Assembly: GCA_019054805.1 (NCBI GenBank)
Contig: JAHQIY010000006.1
Location: 4,588,001-4,652,000, forward strand
Source: Brachionus manjavacas
Lineage: Eukaryota > Rotifera > Eurotatoria > Ploima > Brachionidae
Reading direction: 5' to 3'
Length of the DNA: 64,000 bases
Part shown: piece by piece, positions 1 through 11,676 of the stretch
How positions within the stretch are numbered: the first letter of the stretch is position 1
Layout: the number at the start of each line of letters is the position of its first letter
Translations under genes and position numbers: made by a program
Notes under the pieces: generated by a model
Databases searched by the model: none
What the model was told of the DNA's origin: nothing
Seen by the model: only the letters and a program-made list of their open reading frames with translations

Positions 1-293
1 GATTTCTAATTATTAAACAAAAAATAAAATCTTTTGAAATTGAACGATTAGAATAAATCGATAAATTACATAAAAATAATAAAATTAAAAAAATAAGAAA
101 TTTGTATTTTATTTGGGAAAAAAATCAAAAAATCTTTTAGAAACCAAATATGAATAAAATAAAAAAAGCAGAGATTTGTCAAAAAATCTCCAAGGAAATG
201 TGAAAAAAAACTTTAAAAACTTTAAATTTCTAAAAAAGATTATTTTATTATTACAACCCAGAAACTAAGGGAAATATAAAACTTAATTTGAAA
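1..293. other. Spacer or 5' untranslated region before the first gene
   Basis: AT-rich sequence with no open frame of note. An acceptor-like sequence ending in CAG lies near 259, so part of this stretch may be an untranslated exon or intron of the gene that starts at 294. Confidence 0.4.
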
Positions 294-3200
294 ATGAGCA
301 ATGAACAAATAAATGTGAAGACGAAATCGAGAGTAAAAGAACTAGTGAGTAGGATCAACTCAATGAGTGAAACAAGCTCAGAAGGAAAATTTGCTAGACC
401 ACAAGGAATTAAAAATAGTAAAATAAATTGGATAAAAGATGAAGAAAAAATTTCGATAATTCAGGCTCGAAATCACAAGGATGATTTGAGTAAATTTGAC
501 AAGATTCCATTTAAAAATATTCAACTAGGAAAAGTTGATGAGAAGCAAGATTTTTTCAATTTTCGTTTTAATATCCACATGCCTAAAAATCAAAAAAACA
601 AAAAGTTTTCCCAATTGAAAAAAATTGAACTCACTCTTGAGGAAAAAGAGAAAATTGGACAAGCCAACGAAACAACTTCGGTTTCTGAAGATTCCGTGTC
701 CAAATCAAGTTTAACAACAAATTCAAATACAAGTATGACCGATTTGGATGAATCAATCAAAAATAGATACAGTAATATCAGCAAAGAAGATAATGAAAAA
801 AAAAGAACTTCAAATGATTTACAAGACGACCAACAAACTGTCATAGAATTACCATCTGGGCTTGATGGTGATTCAGATAATGAGCTAATTGATGGCTATT
901 ATATGAGTGATTTTTTTAGGAAAAGAAATAAGCAAGATGTTGATGAAGAAACTCTTGCTGATGAAAAAGATACGGATACTGTAATAACAACTCATAATAT
1001 GAGTCAATTAATAGAGCAAAAAGCATCAATCTTGATAACACAGTCATCTAGTTCGGACAGTTGTGTTGAGTCCAAGGATCCAAATATAAAAATTAAAAAG
1101 GGTCGATCACCAGCTAGACAAGAATTGGCAAAAAATCCTTCAAGTGAATATCTTGGAACTAATTTTGAACCTTTGAAAAGTCAATTGATCGATGAATCTC
1201 AAGAAAGAAGACCATTTTATCCTTCTAGACAAAGATTTGAAAAAAAATCATCTAATGACCTTCCAGGATCATACTTTGAACCTTTGCAAAGCCAACTGAT
1301 CGACGAATCTCAAGAAAGGGGACCATTTTATCCTTCAATTTATGAATCTAAGAAAAATCCTTCTAGTGAATATCTTGGAACTAATTTTGAACCTTTGAAA
1401 AGCCAATTGATCGACGAATCTCAAGAAAGAAGACCATTTTATCCTTCTAGACAAGGATTTGAAAAAAAATCATCTAATGACCTTCCAGGATCATACTTTG
1501 AACCTTTGCAAAGCCAACTGATCGATGAATCAGATGATAGCGAGTTTATATATGAATCTGACACATCAAAACAATTGGAAATACATGAACAGCTGTCCAA
1601 AAAATTTGACAAGAACGGAAGAATTTATTATGAAATTATGTGTCCTGACTATGAAAATAAAGAGAAAGAAGTGTATGAGCAAACAGAATTTTTAATTTCG
1701 GAACAACAAAATGAACTGGGTGAAGAAGAGAAAAAAATCTTCTTCTTGTCTCATGTTGACACTTCAAATGCTAAGGGTAAGTTTGAAAATTTTGAATTTC
1801 TTAGTGAAGAAGACAAATATGTTAAATTTTGCCCAAATGATGATCCAAAACCAGCACCAACGCCAAAAGTGACAATTAATCTTTTCAAAGACATGAATTC
1901 TGTTGACAAACAATATTCATGCATTCAAGAACAAGATTTCAATGATTCAACAACAAATATTATAGACATTCCAAAGGTGATAACACATTTTTATGATACA
2001 TCAAGAAATGAGGCCAGTTGGAGTGCAAATAAAAATTGGTCTTTTTTGGACGACACTAGCAAAATTGTTTGTTTTACTGAATGTCTAAAGTGCAATATAA
2101 CAGCAATAAAAAATGGATTGAAAAAATTTGTTCTTTTTTGTTCTGAAATTTTTGACGCTGATCAATCCGGCATTTGTTTTGAACAAGTTTTTGAATATGT
2201 TTCGGTAAAATTTGAAGACTCGGATTCGCATGAAGACATATCCAGAAAAATAAAGAAAAAGTTGATCACTTGGATTCATTAGCAGATAGCAATATGAACA
2301 CATTTCATCCCATTGAATATGCCAAAGAAAATCTAATTGAACGAAAGAGCTCAAATTTTTTACGTAATAATTCGCTTCCGGGTGTAAGAAGAGACGTTCT
2401 CTTGGGATTTGAGGATGATCAAAATTCCGATAAAATAAATTGGATGTTTCTCAATTCTCTTTTGACCAGTTTACTGAGCAAAAAATTAGCTCAAAACAAG
2501 CAAAAATTGTTTGTTATTTTGGTAAAAGCCAAAGAAAAGTGTCTTCGTTTTGATCAAATACTCAGCCGATCCAAGCTACCATGTGAAATATATGACCACA
2601 AAGAGTTTCAGTCTAGTAATAGTGAGTCTCGTATTGTGACACACTTGTCTTTTACTCAACTTTCAAGTGAGCAAGAATTCAAGAAAGAAAGCGAACACTT
2701 TTGTTCTATGTCTGATAAACAAACGTTCCAACAAATTGATGCCAAATTCGAATTGGTTCAAAAAAAGGCCAAACCGCTCTCAGATTTGTCAATTCATGTT
2801 TCAGATAGTGTCAATATTGAACCAAATAGCCATAGTCTTACGGAAAATATCCAATTGATAAACAATCCATCGCCCGACTATATTCATATTAATCAAAATG
2901 TTACATCAAGTTTTGCAGATAGCAATGATACTTCGAATGATAATTTTCAAAATTCGAATGAATACGATGCCACTTATGAAGAAGATGATTTTTTTGACGA
3001 TTTTAACACCCAAAAATCTAGTTCTACGCCTTTTTCCGAATCAAAACATAAAAATTTTTATTCCTATCAAATGAATATATCGTCTAGTTTTGATTCGGAT
3101 AAAAATGATGCATCATTTGACAGTCAATTTTATCAGGACACAAATCAAACTAAAAAAACACGATTAAACCAAGGTCAAGCAACCATAGACAGCCCAAAAG

Positions 3201-3406
3201 CAGTGGACGAGTTAAAAAGTCCTTTGAGCCCAAGAAGATTTCATGAAATGGATAAACGATGTGAAAAATCTACACCTACCAATCTATTGTCTCGTGAACA
3301 ATTACAAAAACTAAAAAAATATTCAGCAGGTGCTGAAAAATCTAAGAAAATTCAAAATTTGAAGAAAATGTTCCAGTCAATTCACCAGCGTACCAAAAAC
3401 TTTTGA
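294..3406 (+). CDS. Large acidic, Ser-rich low-complexity protein with internal repeats (unknown)
   Basis: I do not recognise this protein. The first frame opens at ATG 294 and stops at 2280-2282. A second frame, already open from 2234, runs to 3406. A phase-0 intron joins them, either 2187-2245 (59 nt) or 2205-2245 (41 nt), giving about 1,020 residues. The longer version fits the intron sizes of this window better. The protein is rich in Ser, Asp, Glu, Asn and Lys, looks mostly disordered and has no clear signal peptide or membrane segment. Residues about 281-413 hold four half-repeats built around a core reading SQLIDES, made by a recent tandem duplication of a 222-nt unit. The C-terminus is basic. 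If the intron is not real, this is a frameshifted gene or two overlapping genes. A cytoskeletal or nuclear scaffold role would be a guess. Confidence 0.6.
1134..1530 (+). repeat. In-frame tandem duplication, 222-nt period
   Basis: The segment starting at 1134 is repeated from 1356, a 222-nt (74-codon) shift. About 175 nt of the second copy match the first with only a few substitutions. Each unit contains two diverged halves of about 37 codons, both with the SQLIDES core, so there was an older duplication and then a recent one. Confidence 0.85.
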
Positions 3407-3422
3407 GTTTTTTTTTTTAATG

Positions 3423-3428
3423 AATAAA
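3423..3428 (+). promoter_or_regulatory. Polyadenylation signal AATAAA
   Basis: A canonical AATAAA lies 17 nt after the stop codon of the first gene. It would give a very short 3' untranslated region, as expected in a compact gene. Confidence 0.5.
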
Positions 3429-5299
3429 TTGTTACAAAAATTTAAACAAAAATTTTTATTTAGTTTTTGAAATACTTTTGGGTCATATACTTTACAGTTA
3501 CTTTGGATTTTTTTTGATTTTTTTTTCTAATTATCATTAAACTTTTTTATTTTTTTCTGTTTCTTATCTACGAGCAAGAGACCACGCTTGTCCTTTTTAA
3601 ATTGGCTATTTTCAAAGTAAAATGAGTTTTTTTTGCTGTGCATTGTCATGCTAGAGTTAGTTAAGGTATATCCTGCTCAATACAAGTTTATTCTTTGTCT
3701 TATTTTCCTCGCGAAAAACTCGAAATTACAACTTTTCATAAAATTTGTTTTATTTTTTTTAAAGGATTAAATTAAAATTTAAGAACCTTAATCTTATTTT
3801 TTCTTTAATTGAATTTTTAAGACTATTTATTTTTTTATCAAATTCTCAACTCAAAATTATCATTTAGATTAAAAATTAAACCTTATCATCGTTTAACTTT
3901 TTTATGCATGTAATTTAAAAATATATTTTTGAATTGACTTTTATTAGAAAAGAAGATTATGCAATTAGAATCAAAAGTATATTAACTATTTAGCTATTGA
4001 ATAATCAAAAAGGTATAATAGTGGATGACGTCGACATAACAAGGCAACGTTATGAAAATATACAATTGCTAGGGAAACAAAAAGTTTTTTTTAAAAAGTT
4101 TATTATAATTTTAATAACTAGAAAGTCATCTCTGTTAAGCTTTGGCATTAATTTTATTTTATTTTCCGAAATTTTTTCTCTCTTAAAAATTACTTTCTGT
4201 AAAACTAGTTACTTTGATGTGGTTTCATTCAATTCCAATTATGCCTGTTTATTGAATAAATAAAAACTTACATGCCAATATTTGATTCAAATATTAGCAA
4301 AAAAGTTCTTAAAAATTTATTCGAAAAATATATTATTGTTAAATTTTGCGCAACTTATTTTACCTGTTTTATTTTTTTTGAATGAAAAAAATTTTTTTTT
4401 TCTTAACTTTCAAAATTTATCACCAGTTGAATTTGTTTTTATCAATTGACCAAAATTTGAAATATTTTCTCAACTCGTCTAAATTATTAATTAATACATA
4501 GATAACAATTTATACCAAAATTTTATCACGCCAATTAATGGATGACACAAGCAAGGATAAATAAAAGAATATTCCATTTAACTTGCCAGTGGGTAGAAAA
4601 TTACATATATACATAAATATCTCGTGCATTTATTATAGCTGGCTCGTACATTTATTTATATTAAAAATTTAAACAAATAAATAAAGTTTAAATAAAGTTG
4701 GGTATGACAATTAGTGGTTTAAATTAAAACTTTCAATTTTTTCTTCTTAGCAAGCAAAACAATCACGAATATAAACTTAACAGATAAAAAAAAATAGATA
4801 AATTTTAATTAAAAGTTAGTATTTTTTAGTCTCGATTCATTAAATCGCAATTATGCTTTTATGAACAAAAATTAGATAATTATTCCAGATTAAGAATTAT
4901 TAAAAAATTTCCTTGACAACATTCAAATTAAGAATTTATATTTTATATTTTCAAGAAACCTTTAAATATTAAGATCGTATTCATGTTTAAAGTAGCTATC
5001 TTGTATTAAAATTTTCAATGGTTTCAAAAATTATCTCATAATTTCTGAAAAGTCCAATTTTTTAATATTGTAATAATTATCATTCTTAAATTGTAAGAAA
5101 AAAACTTATATTTGAAACTTTTTTTAACATTTTTAAATGAACTATTTATTTTAAGGTAAATGAGTTTAGTTTTTAAAGAAATTTATTAAAATTGAGATGT
5201 TAAAAATATAAATTATAAACTAATGATTATTTTTTTAACCAAATTTCATTTTTTTTCTCCAGTCGAAATTTTTTAGGTCTTTTAGAATTATAATTAAAA
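3429..5299. other. Intergenic, no gene seen
   Basis: AT-rich spacer with long A and T runs. A short open stretch near 3997-4100 reads like protein for about 35 codons but then turns into hydrophobic AT-rich sequence without a usable start. I see no convincing gene. Confidence 0.5.
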
Positions 5300-6279
5300 A
5301 TGTATAGTAGTCGTAGACCGGTTGTTAAAAGCGATAGCGATAGTGATGTGGAATCACGGTACAGATCGTCATTTTCAAAAGAGGGCTCTAAATCATACAA
5401 TCATCCGTCTTCAGCTAGAAATTCTGTTACTCGTGATTTACGAGATGTGCGTGATCCTAGAGATTCTAGGGAATTAAGACCAATTAGAGACACAAGAGAG
5501 AGAGACAATGACCGATATGAAAGTAGCAGTCGTTATAATAGCTACAGGTCTTCATCCAACAAATTTCAAAGTGACAGCGATGATGATAAACCAAGTAGTC
5601 GATATGGTGTTAGTTCTAGAAGAACAACAAGACGAAGCAGTGACAGTGAAGACAGCGATGATAAAAATGACAGATTCCGTCGGACCATGACCAGTTCAAA
5701 ATCTTCTCGTCCACTTACTTCCACCCGCCGTAAAGCTGAAGATTTCGATTCTTATGAAAATGCTAACGTTTGTTTTTTATATATTTATTTTTAAGTAATT
5801 TCAAATTTTTTTTTAGCAAAAACTAAAAGAAATGATACAATATGATAAGAATTTATGTGAACAACTGGATGATATATATGATTCAAAATTAGCTAAGGAA
5901 AAAAAAATTGAGCAACTAAAGGAAGATATTCATCGGGACACACTGAAGTAATCTTATTTTTTAGAGTGGCATTTTCCATATTGTTAGTTATTAGTCAAAC
6001 AATCTCAACTGTAAATATTACTCAATTTTAATTAGGATTTAGAAACAGACATTTATTGTCATGAGCCTTAAGCGGTTCCTATTATTTTCAATACACCTTT
6101 TAAAGATTTTTACTTTTTTTAGAGAGGAAAATTTGAGAAAAAAATTAAGTGAACTTAGAATGAATAAAAAACTCCTTCAATCAAAACTGGTGAGTAATTT
6201 TTAAATTAATTCGAAAACTAAAGTCGATTTTTTAATAAATTTTGATATATTTTTTTGCTTTAAGGACGAGTACAAATAA
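5300..6279 (+). CDS. Ser/Arg-rich protein with C-terminal coiled coil (unknown)
   Basis: There are four exons: 5300-5767, 5817-5947, 6123-6189 and 6265-6279. All have GT-AG borders and matching phases, and together encode 226 residues. The first 156 residues form a low-complexity tail rich in Ser, Arg and Asp, with many RD and SR pairs and acidic serine clusters suited to phosphorylation. The remaining 70 residues are charged and helical and form a coiled coil (segments KLKEMIQ, KKIEQLKEDI and LRKKLSELR). The last exon contributes only four codons plus the stop. The second intron (175 nt) is longer than usual here. I do not recognise the family. The layout suggests an RNA-binding, centrosomal or ciliary scaffold, but nothing in the sequence decides between these. 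Confidence 0.75.
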
Positions 6280-6638
6280 AGAAACTATGCATTTTTTAAT
6301 CTATTTTTTTATATTTATCAGTTAATTTGAATAAACCTGTTTGATTTAATAATTTATTTCATTAGTATCTCCTTTTAAAAAATTAAGTAAAATCTAAAAG
6401 GTGAATCTAAAATAAAAACTTATCTAAATTGATCTTCAAAATGAGAAACCAGATATTGCAGAGAAGGAAACATGCCATTGGCTTTTTTGTTCTAGATGCT
6501 ACTCAAATATATAATATTTTTTTTAGATTTTATTAAAAAAGATATTTTTTTATTATAATAGCGATGTTTTTATTAAAATTAGCAGCGAGAAAAATTATGG
6601 CCAAATCTAAAAAAACAAAATTTTATAAATTTAACAAT

Positions 6639-7033
6639 TTATTTTCCGATTTTAAATAGATTATTTGCATAGTTTAAATTTAATTTATTTCTAGAACGGC
6701 TCGTAATTCTTGATCTTATTTGACTCTGTGATAAATTTGGATTAGTTCGACCATTATTTTCCAGAAAATTTGATTGATTCGAATTTTTGTCGATTTTGGA
6801 ATGAAGGTTAAATTTGGCCGAATGCTTCATTTTCTCTGTCATAATTATGTGTTGCAAATTTCTATTTCCCATTGTAGATACTCTCATCAGTCCAAGAACA
6901 CCATTTCCTTTTAATCCTGGTGGAATACGAAAGCTTTGAACACACAAAACATTAATCTGACAAATTTTTATTATAAGATTCATTTAATTTTTTTTTGTTG
7001 AAATTTTACCAATAAAACACATAAAATTCTCAT
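6639..7033 (-). CDS. Small secreted protein, 113 aa (unknown)
   Basis: Exon 1 is 7010-7033 (eight codons) and exon 2 is 6639-6956, joined by a 53-nt phase-0 intron. Only the spliced form gives a good signal peptide: MRILCVLL continues into INVLCVQS, with likely cleavage before FRIPPG. The mature part is basic, Asn- and Ser-rich, lacks conserved cysteines and ends in Gly-Lys. A terminal Gly-Lys can be a C-terminal amidation signal in peptide precursors, so a neuropeptide or other secreted peptide is possible, but no repeated peptide units are visible. The next gene upstream (7336-7911) has the same exon plan, which suggests a shared origin. I cannot name the family. Confidence 0.65.
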
Positions 7034-7335
7034 TTTTAGCGTAAGTCTTTTGGGCATGAGCAGTCACCATTAAAAGGAAAAATTATTTTAATTTTTTAAA
7101 GGAATTTTTCGATGATTCTCTATTAAAATATATATAAATGTAACATAACTTTAAATATAACAAAAGTGCTACTTTTGTCTTCCAAAATTAATTAATATAA
7201 TAGAGCTAATTTTTTTAAAATTATATTCAAAAAATCATAATTTAAAAATTTGATAAAAACTAAAACAATGGGTAGAAAAACAATACCTAAATGAGGAAAA
7301 AATAAAAAATTTTAGTCATTAATTTCAATCAGTAA

Positions 7336-7911
7336 TTATCCAATTCTATTCATTCCCATATTCATACCCATACCAGGATTTGATCCCATACCCATACCCA
7401 TACCCATAGGATTTCCCATGCCCATACTCATTTGATTTCCAAAACCCATACCCATTTGATTTCCCATTCCAAAACCACCACCCATGTTATTAACGCCCAT
7501 TCTATTTCCTATTTGCCCCAGTTTATTCATTAAACGCGAACCATATCCATTACCGTTTGGAAATGGTGACAAAGGAGGTGCACCACTTAATGCTGAAGCA
7601 GTTCTGCTAAAACCGGCTTGAGCAGATGGGTTCGATGTTTGCGGCATACCTGTCATAGCGGCTGTCATTCTATTGTTCATATTCATACCAGCCATTCCGT
7701 ATCCTGTCTGTTGCATCATTGGATTCATTCCTGGATTTACACCTCCCATTGCAGGGTTCATTCCAAAGCCAAATGATTGTCTTCCAACACCTGAAAAGCC
7801 TGGTAAACAAGTGATATAACTAACACATATTAACTTGATTTAAGTGTAAATGAAATTAATAAATATCCCAATTAGTTAAAACCTTACCAAAATGCCTATA
7901 AATTTAATCAT
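7336..7911 (-). CDS. Secreted Gly/Met-rich repeat protein, 173 aa (unknown)
   Basis: Exon 1 is 7888-7911 and exon 2 is 7336-7833, joined by a 54-nt phase-0 intron. Splicing joins MIKFIGIL to LICVSYITC and creates a clear signal peptide, with cleavage likely before LPGFSG. The secreted part is almost entirely Gly, Met, Asn and Pro, with many MG, GM, NQM and NPGM units that become denser toward the C-terminus. It has no cysteines after the signal peptide. Such composition is known from structural, adhesive and cuticle or shell matrix proteins, so an extracellular structural role is likely but inferred. Its neighbour at 6639-7033 has the same eight-codon first exon and phase-0 intron. Protein-like codon periodicity and the spliced signal peptide both argue that it is real. 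Confidence 0.75.
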
Positions 7912-8901
7912 GGTAGCTGAATTTTAATAAAATCTAAAATTTAAATGAAAATTTTTAATCAATAATGTCTAAGCCTTTTTTGTTCAGCTTTATATCCAGT
8001 GCTTAAAAAAGCTTGTTTTATTCTTTAGAAACCTTTAATTCTATATGAATACTTAACTTTTTATTTAAAAGATGTTTTGTTAACTGAAAAATCTTTGGTT
8101 CAGTTGATAAAGTTAAGATTTCAAACTGAATCTAGAATTTGCAATTAATATATTATGTTTTCGAGTTAAGCTTATAGACAGTTTTAAAGACTTTTTTTAA
8201 TTTAATTCTAGAGTAAAATACAAAATTAAATCTTTTTTGTGCTTCTATCAGTTTTGTCAAAGCTAATTTTCTTGAATTAAAATTTTAGCATCAAATTGGT
8301 TGTGAAAAATTTTTGGATTGTTCTCTATTTAAAACATTATAAAACGGAACGGTAAAGTTAGCAGCTATTTTGAAAATGAATATCTTGAATCTATTAAAAA
8401 TTTTAAGAAATAATCAAAAAATCAAGCAAATTATTTTTTATAATTAAATTCTAAATGATTTTTTTTAATCAAATTTTAAAATTGAAATTAAAAAAATTTT
8501 TTCTTATTCACTAAAAATTATCTCTTATGTGTTTCTTAAAAATCACTCAAATAATATTTGATATTTGTGATATTATCTTTATTCAAAATAATTCTGTTCT
8601 TTGATTAACAGTTTATTAAAATAATATAAAATTTAATAAAGACTAAAAGATTTAATAAAAAATTAAACTAATCTTTTTTTTCATCAAAAAGTTGTTTATT
8701 AGAAAAAAATAAAAAATAAAAATCTGATGCTTAATATTTTTATTCTATAATCAACAAAATTAAATAACTTTTAAAAATAAATAAAAATTGTTAAAATCAA
8801 TCTTTAAATCTATAATGAATAAAACATTAATTTTATGAGAAAAAATAATTTTTGTTAATTTTTACAAATTTACAACAGAAACTAAAAAATTTCAATAAAA
8901 T
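7912..8901. other. Intergenic, no gene seen
   Basis: AT-rich spacer between two minus-strand genes. It would include the promoter of the Gly/Met-rich gene and the 3' untranslated region of the zinc finger gene. No open frame or RNA gene was recognised. Confidence 0.5.
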
Positions 8902-9876
8902 TTAACTTTTATAAAAATTTGCCTGATAATTTAACAAATTTGATTGAAATTGCATTTGCTGGTTGTGTAAATGATTAAAATACTGGAAGAAAAATTGAAA
9001 TTGATTTGGGTAGATTGACCAAGGATTTAAAACCGCATTGTTCAAACAAGATTTTTCATCAGTTGATTTGTCTTCATTTATCAGTGAAGATATACTAAAA
9101 CTTACATTTTTGGGACTCAAAGACTTGGGACTTGTAGTTTTGTGATGTTCGATTTTTTTCGAATTTTCAATGTCATCAATACTGTCCTCGTAGTCTTGAA
9201 TTTCAGAATTTTCATTCTGATTTATTGACAAATTGGGCGATGAATGCATGGACTTGGGTGACGAACTTGACGAAATAGTCGATGAAGTAGAAGAATTAAT
9301 TCTGTATTTGGTATTTATTTGAGCTACCAATTTTTCGTTAGCCTGTCTAGCCTCTGCAATAAACGCTTCTCTGTTAAAGCTGGCTGAGTTGAACATTTCA
9401 GGATCAGGAACAGCTCCTGAATTGAACGCATACGCTGGATTTGCACTTGTATGTACGACATTTGGATGAACCTTAGCCAGATGTTCTTTAATGGAGCTGT
9501 GATGCATGCAACTGTAATTGCAGCTTTTGCAGTGATAAGGCTTGATTCTGGTATGGACTCGGAGATGAACTTTCAAATTTGATTTACTGGTAAATAATTT
9601 TTTGCATTCGGAACATTCCCACATGGAAGTTTTCATGTGAAATGTTTCTACATGTTGGCGTAAATTTGCCGCATTGGCAAATCCAGAGCTGCACAGTTCA
9701 CAATTAAAAGCAAGTCGGTCGTCTTGGCAGGAATGCTTTATTTTTTTGGCATTCGATTGAGCCAAATTTTGATCAGCTGAGGTATCCAGCGATCTTTTTT
9801 GGCGTTGTTGGTTTGGGTGCGAGCTTTTGATCATGGAAAAGTTAAGTGTAGATATTAGTGGCGATGATTGATACAT
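8902..9876 (-). CDS. C2H2 zinc finger protein, three fingers
   Basis: A single-exon gene of 324 residues starting at ATG 9876. Three consecutive C2H2 fingers occupy residues about 59-139. Finger 1 has CELC followed by a His pair spaced by four. Finger 2 has CSEC and ends in HLRVH. Finger 3 has CKSC and ends in HLAKVH. The linker between fingers 2 and 3 (TRIKPY) resembles the classic TGEKP linker. A basic KKIKH stretch before the fingers could be a nuclear localisation signal. The C-terminal half is Ser-, Asn- and Gln-rich and disordered. It is most likely a sequence-specific DNA-binding transcription factor. The finger pattern does not let me assign it to a named family. Confidence 0.85.
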   Translation of the reverse strand: MYQSSPLISTLNFSMIKSSHPNQQRQKRSLDTSADQNLAQSNAKKIKHSCQDDRLAFNCELCSSGFANAANLRQHVETFHMKTSMWECSECKKLFTSKSNLKVHLRVHTRIKPYHCKSCNYSCMHHSSIKEHLAKVHPNVVHTSANPAYAFNSGAVPDPEMFNSASFNREAFIAEARQANEKLVAQINTKYRINSSTSSTISSSSSPKSMHSSPNLSINQNENSEIQDYEDSIDDIENSKKIEHHKTTSPKSLSPKNVSFSISSLINEDKSTDEKSCLNNAVLNPWSIYPNQFQFFFQYFNHLHNQQMQFQSNLLNYQANFYKS

Positions 9877-11676
9877 ATTAGTTTTGATAATTTTTTTGAT
9901 AAGAATTATCTAACTTATATTCAATTTTTAGAGCGAAATTTGGTGTCTAATCAATTAGTGTCCTAGAACTAAATTAGAAATCAATTTCTTTGTTGCTTGA
10001 TTTTTTGTTTGAATAAGTCAACTAACTAGTAAAAGACGTATATATAGTCAAGTGATGTGACGGACTTCAAAAGAACTTAATTCAGGTAAAAGTTTTTTTG
10101 TGAATTGTGATCAGCTATTAATTAATTAGTTTGAGATTCACGAATTTTGATTTGTTGAGTATTTTTTAACAACTTTCAAGCGAGACAAGAAAAAAAGAGT
10201 TAATTAATTTTTTCTTGGTTAAGCCGGTAATTTATCAATTAGATATTATTATCTTTTGCAATGAGAACCTGAAACGACCACGAATAAACATTCAGATTAG
10301 TTCAAGTGAACTTATGATAAACATTCGGCTTTACAGGTAAACTTCAAAAGGCGTCAATACGATAAGAGTCAAATATTTTTCATAATCACTTGAGTAGTTT
10401 ATTGGTTACAAAATTCAAAAAAGCGAAAATATAATTAGTTTTATCGATGTCTTCGATTTATCTTTAGTAATTTTTTGAGATTTAAATTTTTTTATCGTTT
10501 CATGTTGTAATCACTATGTATCTTTTAATATTGCGGAATAGATAATTTTTATTAATTTTTCTTTTTCTGAATTTTTTATTTATTTATTTTCTAATCTCAC
10601 TCTTTGGGTCCAGATCTTAACCGAGACATTGATAACTCATTTGCTGAATAAGTCAGCAAAAATAAAAATATAGAAGCAAAATGCATTTATTGTGTATTGA
10701 TTAAAATTTAAAATTCTTGTCTGTTTTAATAAATTTTTGGTTTAGAATGCAAAAAAATCTGAAATATATTTAAAAAAATTTTCACAATCAAGAAATTTTA
10801 AAAGAAAGAATTTTTTCAGTTAGTATAATTTACAAAATTAAATTTACATAGAATTGATATCATACAGAAGCAATTTTTTAAGGCTTATCTGAAAAGAAGA
10901 GAAAACCCAAAAAATAAATTTTATTTAAATAAAAAAAACAAATGTTTAAACTAGGTTTTTGGACAATAAAGTTTTGGCTTTTGAAAACAAAAGGGTCTTG
11001 CTAGATACCAGATTTGATCAGGGAGGTGACTTAATATGTGACCAAGTGACATATGTCGGATTGGTGAGCAAGCATTCCTTGTCAAATATTATCTGGTCAC
11101 AAAATATGTGACCAATTTTTTTTTTAATAAAAAATAGAAATTAATGTATACCTTCCCTGACAAGTACATAGCTGAATTTGCTTAACAATGTAAATACAAA
11201 TTATATAAAAAAAATATAAAATAATTTTTTAATTAATCTAAATTTAGTAAAACTAAAATTGCTAACAAGAGGGCTGAAAAGAATACTATGCCATTCGGAG
11301 CTGCCCTGGAAATTCCCCTTTCCTAAATTATCTTAAATTAATAAAATAAAAATTTTTAATGGTTTAATTTTTTGTGTTTGAATTACAGAATGTATCCAAT
11401 GTTAAAATAACATTGAAAAAGTGTGATGTTTCAAATATTTTTTTCAGTTTCAAAAAAAAAAATAATTTTAAGTTAATTTTGCAAATATGAAAAACTTTAT
11501 TTTATTTTTTATAAATTTTGACTTTTGATTTATGGTATGATGATCCTTAAAGATAATATTTGTAGTTTAAAAAATTATCAACGCTCTGTTTTCCCTTTTT
11601 CATTAATTAAGTATTTAAAATATACAACAAACGAAAGTAAAGTCACTAAAGTCAAAATTTTTAAGAAGAAATTATT
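9877..11676. other. Intergenic, upstream of the zinc finger gene
   Basis: Long AT-rich spacer that would hold the regulatory region of the zinc finger gene, as expected for a transcription factor. No gene is supported. A short inverted element lies at about 11017-11165. Confidence 0.4.
11017..11165. mobile_element. Small element with imperfect terminal inverted repeats
   Basis: The left tip reads GATCAGGGAGGTG near 11018 and the right tip reads TACCTTCCCTGAC near 11151-11163, which are inverted copies with one or two mismatches. The interior repeats TATGTGACCA on the same strand and carries GTCAC/GTGAC inversions. Size and layout suggest a MITE-like insertion, but no clear target duplication is seen. 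Confidence 0.35.

Noticed and set aside
3997-4263. 88-codon open frame in the spacer after the first gene
   Set aside because: It starts only at TTG, its second half is Phe/Leu/Ile-rich as in random AT-rich DNA, and no splice partner was found.
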